Assembly (NCBI RefSeq): GCF_011694815.1
Contig: NZ_CP050177.1
Coordinates: 372,001-436,000, forward strand
DNA length: 64,000 nt
Direction: 5' to 3'
Source: Streptomyces liangshanensis
Lineage (GTDB): Bacteria; Actinomycetota; Actinomycetes; Streptomycetales; Streptomycetaceae
The notes under the pieces are model-generated. The model searched no databases, was not told where the DNA came from, and saw only the letters and a list, made by a program, of their open reading frames with translations. Below, piece by piece: positions 1 through 8,600 of this stretch. Made by a program: the position numbers and the translations under genes. The stretch's first letter is position 1. Each line of letters starts with the position of its first letter.

Positions 1-1127
1 CTCAGCACCGGATTGATCGGCTGGTAGAACGACTGGCCGCCGCTGGTGCAGTTGCCCGAACCGCCCGAGGTGATGCCCTGGGCCTGGTCGCCGCTGATGT
101 ACGAGCCTCCCGAGTCACCGCCCTCGACGCAGACGCTCGTCCCGGTCATCGCGTACACCGCGCCCTGGCTGTAGTTGACGGTGATGTTCTTGCCCTGGAT
201 GACACCGCAGCGCCAGTGTGTCGTGGAGCCCGACCGGCAGATCGACGCGCCGACCGGCGCCTCGTTGGAGCCCCGGACCAGCTGGTCGGAGACCGTGCCC
301 CAGCCGAGGACCACCGGGACGGTCCACCAGCCGCTGCCGACGTTCACCCACGCGTAGTCGTTGCCGGGGAACGTCGATCCCTGGAAGTTGCCGATGTACG
401 AGCGGTCCCAGCCGTACACCGCGGCGCCCGTGCCGCCGCAGTGACCGGCCGTCACGAACCCGCCGTACACGGAGAAGCCGATGGAACAGCGGACGTTGCC
501 GGTGTAGTACGGGTCGCCGCCGACCGTGCCCGCGGCCGTCGTACGGGGCGCCTCGGCGGTCTCCTCGACCGTGACGGGCCCGGTCGTGAGCGCCTTCGCG
601 ACAAAGGCGCGGACATCGTTGTCGTCCGCGTGCTCGGCGACCACGTTCACGACGACCCGGTTGGTCCTGGGGTCGACCTGCCAGCTGCTGACACCGGCCG
701 GCGCGGAGAGCGCGTCGATCCGCTTCTTCGCCGCGTCGAGCTGCCGCTCGCTGTGGCGCACCAGGCGGACGGCCGCCCCGGTGGCCCGTACGGCGGCGGC
801 CTTCCCGTCACCGGCGAGCGCGACGGTCAGGATGCCGTCGGCCGGGTCGAACCACGAGCCTCCGTAGGAGGATCCCGCCGCGCGGCGCGCCCGCGCGTCG
901 ACGGCCGTCGCCGTCCTCTCGGCGGCGAGGCGCGCGGTGGCCTGTTCCTCCGTCAGCCCGAGGTCCTTGCGGAGCGCGGACAGCAGACCCGCGGAGGCGG
1001 GAGCCTCGGCGGCGGGCGCGGACGGGGCGGCGGGGGCGGCGGCGGCCGGGGCGAGCCCGGCCGCCGACCAGGCGCCGAGCAGGAGGAGGGCGGACAGGCC
1101 GGTACGTAGGACGGTGTGACGTCGCAT
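1..1127 (-). CDS. Secreted trypsin-like serine protease, streptogrisin/alpha-lytic type (S1E), C-terminus cut by window edge
   Basis: This is an extracellular peptidase made as a pre-pro-protein. Residues 1-31 form a signal peptide ending in an Ala-rich stretch. Residues ~45-190 resemble the alpha-lytic pro-domain that chaperones folding. The mature chymotrypsin-fold domain starts near residue 200. The catalytic triad is visible: His229 in TAGHCGG, Asp257 in NDYAWV and Ser339 in GGDSGGS. The ATG at 1127 follows a GGGCCACCTCCC leader. At least 375 residues are present and the stop lies outside the window, so a C-terminal binding domain, as in streptogrisin C, cannot be excluded. A promoter and a perfect LacI/CebR-like palindrome lie just upstream. 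The family call is firm; the substrate is unknown. Confidence 0.93.
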   Translation of the reverse strand, partial: MRRHTVLRTGLSALLLLGAWSAAGLAPAAAAPAAPSAPAAEAPASAGLLSALRKDLGLTEEQATARLAAERTATAVDARARRAAGSSYGGSWFDPADGILTVALAGDGKAAAVRATGAAVRLVRHSERQLDAAKKRIDALSAPAGVSSWQVDPRTNRVVVNVVAEHADDNDVRAFVAKALTTGPVTVEETAEAPRTTAAGTVGGDPYYTGNVRCSIGFSVYGGFVTAGHCGGTGAAVYGWDRSYIGNFQGSTFPGNDYAWVNVGSGWWTVPVVLGWGTVSDQLVRGSNEAPVGASICRSGSTTHWRCGVIQGKNITVNYSQGAVYAMTGTSVCVEGGDSGGSYISGDQAQGITSGGSGNCTSGGQSFYQPINPVL

Positions 1128-1178
1128 GGGAGGTGGCCCTTCTGTGTTCCAGAGATGTGGGGGTGGAACAGCAGGCGT

Positions 1179-1194
1179 CTGAGAGCGCTCTCAG
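1179..1194. promoter_or_regulatory. 16-bp perfect palindrome, LacI/CebR-like operator
   Basis: CTGAGAGCGCTCTCAG is a perfect palindrome with the central AGCGCT core of LacI-family operators. The known CebR box is TGGGAGCGCTCCCA, which differs in the third base pair of each arm. It lies 51 bp upstream of the protease ATG, right after the predicted start point, where a repressor would block transcription. The identity of the binding protein is inferred. Confidence 0.6.
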
Positions 1195-1207
1195 GCGTGC
1201 CAGGCGG

Positions 1208-1236
1208 AGCCTAGTGGAGGTTCATGGTCAGGTCCA
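1208..1236 (-). promoter_or_regulatory. Candidate promoter of the serine protease
   Basis: On the minus strand, TGGACC (1236-1231) and TAGGCT (1213-1208) are separated by exactly 17 bases, a Streptomyces housekeeping-type arrangement. The predicted start point is near 1200, just before the palindrome at 1179-1194. The -35 match is only 4 of 6. Confidence 0.45.
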
Positions 1237-1392
1237 TGCCAAGTTCAGGACTCGACCGATCCGGTCGCTTTCCCGCCGGGCGCTCGTCGTCGCCGTACGC
1301 TCACGCCCCGCCCGTCCGCGCCCTCCCGGCCCGCTCGCTCCCCCGCCCCCCGCCGCTCACTCCTCGCCCGCTCACCCTCGCTCCTCGCCCGC

Positions 1393-4300
1393 TCACTCCC
1401 CGGCGTGCGGGCGGAGCGGGTCGACCGAGCGCAGGGAGCCGTTCGCCAGCGTCACGATCGCACCGCCCGTCCGCATCGGAACCACCCCCTGCTGCATCCC
1501 CGAGGTGCTCGTCCCCATCGCGGCCGTCTGCCAGCGCTTGCGCCCCGTCCGCAGGTCGAGCGCCACCAACCGCCCGGTGTAGCTGGACAGGTAGAGCGCG
1601 CCCTCCCGCTCGGACGCCGTCGGCGGTCCCAGCAGGTCCACGCCGGTCTCCCGGCTCCACACCTGGTCACCGGTGCGCGGATCGACCATCGTGACCCGCC
1701 CGGTCTCCTGGACGAACACGACGTGGCGGCCCACCGCCGACGGCCTGCCCTCGGGACGCGAGGGCAGCTTCACCGTCCGCTTCCCGCCCGTACGGACGTC
1801 GACGTCCACGACGGAGGTGTACGCCGCCTCCGGGCCGCCCGCCGTCATCAGGAGGCGCAGGACGCCGCCCACGATGCCCGTCGAGTGGGTGACCCCCTTC
1901 ACCTCGGCCACCTGCTCCGGCGTGCCCTTCGCCGGGTCCAGCCGCAGCAACGTCGTCCGCCGGCCGTCGGGGCCCACCGAGCACAGGGCGTACGGCACGT
2001 CGCCGGACACCAGGGGCTCGCAGTCCGCCCCTTCGGGCACCGGGGTCGACCACAGCCGGTCGCCGGTCGCGGCGTCACGCGCCACGAGCGAACCGGCGTA
2101 GAAGTCGTCGTGGGTCAGCACCGCGTCACCGAAGAACAGGGCCGCCCGGTTGGCCACCCGTTTCGTCCAGAGGAGTTTCCCGGATTCCCGCTCCAGGACG
2201 ATCAGGTCGGCCCGCAACCCGTCGCCCGAGGCCGGTCCGACCACGAGCACCTGCCCCGACCGTACGTCGATCGCGCCGGGCGACCCCACGCCGGTGTACG
2301 GGACCCGCCAGACCACCTTGCCCGAGGCGGCGTCGAGGCGGGCGGCGGTGAAGCCGTCGCCGTGGCAGTAGAGCGCGAGCCCGTGCGCCCGGCAGCCCTC
2401 GACGGCGGCGAAGGAGGCGTTGCCGTTGGAGCTCGGCAGCGTGAGTTTCCACGGCTTCCACCCTGCGGGCAGGGCCGCCTCCCGCGAGGGGACGGACGTC
2501 GCCGGCGGCGCCGGCGGGCCGCCGGACGCGGCCGGCTCCTTGCCCGAGCCGTCGGTCAGCAGAGCCGCCCCGACCCCGAGGCCGGCCACGGTGACGGCGG
2601 CCGCGGCAGCAAGCGAGATCCGCCGCCGAAGCGCCCGCCGAGACCGCACCCCGCCCCCCAACGCGGAAGCACCCCCCGGCCCGGACGCACCCACGGCCCC
2701 CGCCCCTACTCCCGGGCTACCCGCCACCCCAGCGTCCACCACGGCCCCGACACCCTTGCCCGCCGACCCGGGCTCCACCACGGACCCGCCCGCCCCGGCC
2801 CCGGGGTCGCCCCCATCCCCGACGCCGACCGCCGGTCCGTCACCAACCCCAGCCCCAGAACCCGCCGCAGACATGACGCCAACCGCAACCGAAGGCCCAC
2901 CACCCACCGCAACCCCGGAAACGGGCGCCGACCCAGAACCGGGCCCAGCGTCACCCGCAGCCCCAACACCCGCCCCAGGCCCCGAAACGGACGCAGCCCC
3001 AACACCCACCGCCGATCCGGCGCCACCCGCAGACCTGACCCCGGCCTCGGCCGCAGGCCCAAGATCAGTCGCAAGCCCAGCGTCAACCGCAGACCCACCG
3101 CCGACCCCGAGCCCCGGAACGGACGCAGCCCCAACACCCGCCGCCGGTCCGGTACCACCCGTAGCCCCGGCCCCGATCCCGACCGCAGGCGCGGGCGCAG
3201 GCCCAGAGCCCCCCACCGTTCCGGCTCCAACCGCAGACCCAGAACCTGCCGCCGGCTCAGCGTCTGCCGCGGGCCTGACGCCAGCCGCATCCCCGAGCTC
3301 AACCGGCGGCTCACCACCCGCCGCAAGGCCCGAAGGGGGCACAGACCCAGGGCCAGCCGCGAGCCCGGCCCCAGCCGCAGCATCCGCCGCACGCCCGGGC
3401 TCGGAACCAGAACCGGGCGCAGCCCCAGAGCCCCCCGCAAGCTCGGCGCCAACCGCGGACCCAACCCCGGTCGCAAGCCCGGGAACGGGCACAGGCCCAG
3501 AACCCGCCGCCGGTCCCACATCAACGGCAGACCCTCCGCCGGCGGCAGACCCAGGTTCCGGCACAGCCCCAACGCCCGCCGCAAGCCCCGCATCCCCGGC
3601 GGTTCCGCTGTCAACCGCAGCCGCAAGCCCGGAAGCGGGCACAGGCCCAAGACCAGCCGCAAGCCCAGCGCCAACCGAAGAGGCACCGCCCGCCGCAGGC
3701 CCCGGAACGGACTCAAACCCCACACCCGCCGCCGATCCGGCGTCACCCGCAGACCCAACCCCGACCCCGGCCGCAGGCCCAGGGTCGGGCGCAGACCCAG
3801 GTTCCCGCACTGGCCCAACGCCCGCCGTAAGCCCGGCATCCCCGGCGGTTCCGGCGTCAACCGCAGCCGCAAGCCCGGAGGCGGGCACAGGCCCAGGACC
3901 AGCTGTAAGCCCAGCGCCAGCCGTAGAGCCAACACCTGCCCCAGGCCCCGGAACGGACGCAGCCCCAACACCCGCCGCCGGTCCGCCGCCGCCCACAGAC
4001 CCGATCCCGGCCGCAGGCTCAGGAACCGGCGTGGGCCCAAGACCAGCCGCAAGCCCGGCCTCAATCGCAGAGCCAACACCCGCGCCAGGCCCCGGAACGG
4101 ACGGAGACCCCGCACCCACCGCCGATGCGGCATCAGCCGCAGACTCGACCCCGGCCGCAGGCCCAGGAACGGGCACGGGCCCAAGTCCAGCTCCAAGCCC
4201 AGCGGCAACCGCAGAGCCACCGCCCGCCGCGAACCCAGCAGCCGGCGCATGCCCAAGATCGGCCGTCCGCGGCGAGGCGGGTGGCGCGGCGGGCGCAGGA

Positions 4301-5175
4301 GTCGGGGCAGCCGTCTCGACGGACAAACCGGCCTCCCCGACAAATCCGCCCGCAAGGGCGGACCCCCCGTCCTCCGGCAGCTCCTCCAGCATCTTGGCCA
4401 GGTCGTCCAGCCCCGGCCGCCCCGACGGGTCCTTCGCCAGGCAGCGTTCGACGATCGCGCGCAGCGGCGGTGCCACGGCGTCCAGCTCGGGCCGCTCGTG
4501 CACTACCCGGTACATCGTGAGGTAGGGGTTCTCGTCGTCGAAGGGCCCCCGCCCGGTGGCCGCGTAGCTGAGCAGCGCGCCCAGCGAGAAGATGTCCGAG
4601 GCGGCGGTCACCTCGCGGGGGCGGCTCAGTTGCTCCGGCGACATGAACGGCGGGGTGCCGAGGACCCGTCCGGTCGTCGTGTACGACTGGTGGTCGGCCG
4701 CGCGGGAGATGCCGAAGTCGATGACCCGTGGCCCGTCCCCCGCCATCAGCACGTTCGCCGGTTTGAGGTCGCGGTGCACCACGTCGGCGCGGTGGATGTC
4801 GTCGAGCGCCTCCACCAGCCCCAGGGCCAGCCGCCGTAACTCCGCGGGCGGCAGCGGGCCTTCCCCGCCCACCCGGTGCGACAGCGTGGGGCCCGGCATG
4901 TAGAGCGTCGCCATCCAGGGCTGTACGGCGTCGGGATCGGCGTCCACCACGGACGCGGTGAAGGCTCCGCTGACCCGCTTGACGGCGGCGATCTCCTGCT
5001 TGAACCGGGTCCGGAACTCCTCGTCCCCGGCCAGTTGGGCGTGCACCACCTTGACCGCCACCCGCATGCCGGAGGCCGAACGCGCCAGATAGACCACGCC
5101 CATGCCCCCGGAGCCCAGCCGGTCCAGCAGCCGGTAGCCGCCGATCGACTCCGGATCCACCGCGTTCAGCGGCAC
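1393..5175 (-). CDS. Transmembrane Ser/Thr protein kinase with long Gly/Ala/Pro/Val repeat linker and extracellular PQQ-like beta-propeller
   Basis: An eukaryotic-type kinase that phosphorylates proteins in response to an outside signal. Residues ~10-260 form the kinase domain: Gly loop GSGGMGVVY, Lys in VAVKVV, HRDLKPANV and DFGISR. Residues ~268-840 are an unusually long low-complexity linker rich in Gly, Ala, Pro and Val. A membrane helix lies at ~846-868 after an Arg-rich stop-transfer stretch. Residues ~870-1260 carry PQQ/WD-like blades (for example LLWTKRV, RLWSTPV, QVWSRET, RKRWQT). I chose the GTG at 5175, which has GGGGAAGGG upstream and gives the usual start VPLNAVDPE; an in-frame GTG at 5196 is possible. 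Family members normally have linkers of 50-150 residues, so this one is exceptional. Its target is unknown. Confidence 0.9.
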   Translation of the reverse strand: MPLNAVDPESIGGYRLLDRLGSGGMGVVYLARSASGMRVAVKVVHAQLAGDEEFRTRFKQEIAAVKRVSGAFTASVVDADPDAVQPWMATLYMPGPTLSHRVGGEGPLPPAELRRLALGLVEALDDIHRADVVHRDLKPANVLMAGDGPRVIDFGISRAADHQSYTTTGRVLGTPPFMSPEQLSRPREVTAASDIFSLGALLSYAATGRGPFDDENPYLTMYRVVHERPELDAVAPPLRAIVERCLAKDPSGRPGLDDLAKMLEELPEDGGSALAGGFVGEAGLSVETAAPTPAPAAPPASPRTADLGHAPAAGFAAGGGSAVAAGLGAGLGPVPVPGPAAGVESAADAASAVGAGSPSVPGPGAGVGSAIEAGLAAGLGPTPVPEPAAGIGSVGGGGPAAGVGAASVPGPGAGVGSTAGAGLTAGPGPVPASGLAAAVDAGTAGDAGLTAGVGPVREPGSAPDPGPAAGVGVGSAGDAGSAAGVGFESVPGPAAGGASSVGAGLAAGLGPVPASGLAAAVDSGTAGDAGLAAGVGAVPEPGSAAGGGSAVDVGPAAGSGPVPVPGLATGVGSAVGAELAGGSGAAPGSGSEPGRAADAAAGAGLAAGPGSVPPSGLAAGGEPPVELGDAAGVRPAADAEPAAGSGSAVGAGTVGGSGPAPAPAVGIGAGATGGTGPAAGVGAASVPGLGVGGGSAVDAGLATDLGPAAEAGVRSAGGAGSAVGVGAASVSGPGAGVGAAGDAGPGSGSAPVSGVAVGGGPSVAVGVMSAAGSGAGVGDGPAVGVGDGGDPGAGAGGSVVEPGSAGKGVGAVVDAGVAGSPGVGAGAVGASGPGGASALGGGVRSRRALRRRISLAAAAAVTVAGLGVGAALLTDGSGKEPAASGGPPAPPATSVPSREAALPAGWKPWKLTLPSSNGNASFAAVEGCRAHGLALYCHGDGFTAARLDAASGKVVWRVPYTGVGSPGAIDVRSGQVLVVGPASGDGLRADLIVLERESGKLLWTKRVANRAALFFGDAVLTHDDFYAGSLVARDAATGDRLWSTPVPEGADCEPLVSGDVPYALCSVGPDGRRTTLLRLDPAKGTPEQVAEVKGVTHSTGIVGGVLRLLMTAGGPEAAYTSVVDVDVRTGGKRTVKLPSRPEGRPSAVGRHVVFVQETGRVTMVDPRTGDQVWSRETGVDLLGPPTASEREGALYLSSYTGRLVALDLRTGRKRWQTAAMGTSTSGMQQGVVPMRTGGAIVTLANGSLRSVDPLRPHAGE
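2650..4370. repeat. Degenerate coding repeat region (Gly/Ala/Pro/Val-rich linker)
   Basis: About 1.7 kb inside the kinase gene consists of imperfect short units. On the kinase strand they encode variations of AAGVGSA, GAGLAAGLGP and VPVPGPA. Because the repeat is so GC-rich, all three antisense frames stay open for long stretches. The reading frame of the kinase is intact throughout, so unit gain and loss has occurred in multiples of three. Confidence 0.85.
3545..4036. repeat. 246-bp higher-order direct duplication within the kinase linker
   Basis: Matching anchors recur with a constant offset of 246 bp (82 codons): GCAGACCCAGGTTC at 3545 and 3791, AACGCCCGCCG at 3571 and 3817, CCCGGAACGGAC at 3701 and 3947. 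The copies differ by scattered substitutions and no frame change, which indicates a moderately recent tandem duplication. Confidence 0.75.
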
Positions 5176-5513
5176 CCGCCCACGCCCTTCCCCCACCGAC
5201 TCGGCCCACCGACGCCACCCACCCGCCGCACCCTCGCGGCCGGCCGACGCCCGGGGCTGTCCCGCCCCATGCCCGACCGATGCCCCGCCGACGTCCGGCC
5301 GATTCCCGGCCAGCGTTCGACCAACGTCCGGCCGACGTCGGCCGATCCCCGGCGGGCGCGCGGCAACTCCTGGGCAGCAGTCTGCCGGGCGCCGCGATCT
5401 CCGTCACGTCGGCGGCCACATTTCCCGTCGTGTCCCTCGCGCCGACCCACCGGCCGACCCACCCCCCGCCCCGCCCACCACCTCGGTTCATCACGTCGGA
5501 ATCGCCCCGACTC

Positions 5514-5542
5514 TTGACAGAAACGGCGGCGGATTACAGCCT
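5514..5542 (+). promoter_or_regulatory. Possible promoter of the GH2 gene
   Basis: A perfect -35 TTGACA (5514-5519) is followed after 17 bases by CAGCCT (5537-5542), a poor -10. The predicted start point would fall in the palindrome at 5544-5557. The rest of the 425-bp gap (5176-5600) between the divergent kinase and GH2 genes shows no further gene. Confidence 0.3.
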
Positions 5543-5543
5543 A

Positions 5544-5557
5544 TGGCAACGTTGTCA
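5544..5557. promoter_or_regulatory. LacI-family-type operator upstream of the GH2 gene
   Basis: TGGCAACGTTGTCA is a 14-bp palindrome with one mismatched pair and the central AACGTT typical of LacI-family sugar repressors. It lies ~45-60 bp upstream of the GH2 start. No LacI gene is adjacent, so a distant regulator is implied. Confidence 0.5.
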
Positions 5558-5600
5558 GGCGAGCTGAGCCAGGTCGCCTGCTCCTGCGGGCCCACCTGGA

Positions 5601-8600
5601 ATGGACGTCTTGCACATGTCGAATCAGTCGCCACACCCCTCCCGTCGGTCTGTCGTCGCCACGGGATCGACCCTGCTCGCGGGCCTCGGCCTCGGGGTCG
5701 CGCTTCCCGGGACCAGCCGCGCCGCGACCTCCGCGGCCGGCGGCGCCACCGCCGCGCGCGGTGAACTCGCCGCCTACCGCCCAGTCTCCGTGTCCTCCAC
5801 CGACTACGCGCCGACCCCGGCCGAGTTCGTCGTGGACAAGCTCAACTCCGGGGGTGTGCGCGGCACCGGCTGGCGCGCCGCGGCCGGCGACCCGCAGTGG
5901 ATATCCGTCGACCTCCAGGCCGACTGCACGGTGGACTCCATCACGCTCACGTTCGAAGGGACGTCGGCGGACCCGGTCTTCGTGCCTCCCACGAGCGGCA
6001 ACCCGCGCACCGACACCACCGGCCAGGAGATCCTGTCCAGCTACGCGGTCGACTTCGTGGTCGAGACGTCCCGTGACCAGCGCACCTGGACCACCGTCCA
6101 GCGCGTCACCTCGGGCAAGGGCGGGCTCGTGGAGATCAAGCCGGCCAAGCCGGTGCTCGCCCGGTACGTACGGCTCACGGTCAGCAAGCGCTCCAACGCC
6201 AACCCGCTCGGCCTCAACGGCTTCGAGGTGTACGGCACGGCCAAGGGCCACCGCCCCGCCGCGACCGGCTGGACCGACTGGGGCACCCACACCCACAAGG
6301 CCCCCGCGCTGGAGGTGGCCGACGACGGCACCGTACCGCTGGAGTCGGGGTGGACCCTGACCATGGACGACTGGGCCGGTGGCGAGGGCGCCGACCTGTC
6401 GCGTACGGCGGTGGACACGAGCCGCTGGCTGCCCGCGACGGTCCCCGGCACCGTGCTGGCGACGCTGGTCGACCAGGGCCATCTGCCCGACCCGGTGGCC
6501 GGCCTGAACAACCTGCACGTCCCCGAGGCCCTGTCCCGCCACTCCTGGTGGTACCGGCGCGGCTTCAGCCTGCCGAAGGGGCTGCGCACCGGCGCGGGGC
6601 GCCACGTCTGGCTGGAGTTCGACGGCGTCAACCACAAGGCGGACGTGTGGCTCAACGGCAAGCAGGTCGGCGGGGTGACCTTCCCCTTCGCCCGCTCCGC
6701 GCACGACGTGACGAGCCTGCTGGTGAGCGGCGAGCAGGCGCTCGCCGTGAAGATCTCGCCGATGCCCTTCCCCGGCAGCCCCGGCGACAAGGGGCCGGCC
6801 GGCGAGTCCTGGGTCGACGCGGGCGCCAACATGATGAACCGCAACTCGCCGACGTACCTCGCCTCCTCGGGCTGGGACTGGATGCCGGCCGTACGTGACC
6901 GCGTCTCGGGCATCTGGAACCACGTACGGCTCCGCTCGACCGGCCACGCCGTCATCGGCGACCCCCGGGTGGACACCAAGCTGCCCGACCTGCCGGACAC
7001 GAGCAGCGCCGAGGTGACGATCGTCGTCCCGGTGCGCAACGCCGACTCCACCGACCGGCAGGTCACCGTCACCGCCTCGTTCGACAAGGTGAAGGTCTCC
7101 AAGAGCGTCACGGTGGCCGCAGGCGCCACGGCCGATGTCACCTTCGCCCCGGCCGACTACAGCCAACTGCGGCTGCGCAACCCGAAGTTGTGGTGGCCGA
7201 ACGGCTACGGCGAGCCGAACCTGCACGACCTGACCCTGGTCGCGTCGGTCGGCGGCGCGGAGAGCGACCGGCGCACCACCCGCTTCGGCATCCGCCAGTT
7301 CGGCTACGACTTCGAGATCAAGCTGCCCTTCACCGGGGGCAGCGACGCGTACACGCAGTCCGTCGACCTGGGCAGCCGCAAGGCGCAGTACGTCCGGATC
7401 AAGTGTCTGACGCGCGCCACGAGTTGGGGCAACTCGCTGTGGACCCTTTCGGTCTTCGACAGCAGTGTGCCCGGTACGGACCTGGCCAAGGGGAAGACGG
7501 CCACCGCCTCGTCGGTGGACGACCCGGGGAACCCGGCGTCCCACGCCACCGACGGTGACCCGTCGACCCGGTGGTCCTCGTCCTTCGACGACAACCAGTG
7601 GATCCAGGTCGACCTGGGCGCGTCCGTCTCCTTCGACCGGGTGGACCTCACCTGGGAGCAGGCGTACGCGAAGACGTACGTGGTGCAGGTCTCCGCCGAC
7701 GGCGAGACCTGGACGGACGCGAAGTCCGTCGACAACTCGGCCGTACCGCTGCCGTTCCAGAGCGGCGACGCGAGCCTCCAGACGGTCGACTTCACCTCCA
7801 GGACCGGTCGTTACGTCCGGATCAACGGCGGCGCCCGCGCGACCAGTTGGGGCAACTCGCTGTGGACGCTGTCGGTGATCGACACCGCCGCTCCCGGCAC
7901 CGACCTCGCCCTGCACAAGGCGGTCACCGCGTCGTCGGAGGACGGGTCGAACAAGGCCGCGAACGCCACCGACGGCAATTCCGGGTCCCGTTGGTCCTCG
8001 GCCTACGAGGACAACCAGTGGATCCAGGTCGACCTGGGTTCGTCGGTCCCGTTCAACCGCGTGGTCGTGGTGTGGGAGGCGGCCTACCCGAAGACGTACA
8101 CGATCCAGGTCTCGGACGACGGGAAGACGTGGACGGACATCACGTCCATCGACAACACTCCCGACCCGCTGAAGATCAGCGTGAACGGGGTACGGGTCTT
8201 CTGCCGGGGCGGCAACTGGGGCTGGGACGAGCTGCTGCGCCGCATGCCCGCCGCCCGGATGGACGCGGCGGTGCGGATGCACCGCGACATGAACTTCACG
8301 ATGATCCGCAACTGGGTGGGGTCGGTCAACCGCGAGGAGTTCTTCGCGAGTTGTGACGAGCACGGGCTGCTCGTCTGGAACGACTTCCCCAACGCCTGGG
8401 CGATGGACCCGCCGGACCACGACGCGTTCAACACCCTGGCGCGGGACACCGTCCTGCGCTACCGCATCCACCCCAGCGTGGTCGTCTGGTGCGGCGCCAA
8501 CGAGGGCAACCCGCCCGCGGCGATCGACAACGGGATGCGGGACGCCGTCGAGTCCCAGGCGCCCGGCATCTTCTACCAGAACAACTCCGCGGGCGGCATC

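Noticed and set aside
1405..4839. Very long open frames opposite the kinase gene
   Set aside because: They arise from the GC-rich repeat and codon bias. They show no domains (only Arg/Pro-rich sequence), while the opposite strand has clear kinase and propeller motifs.
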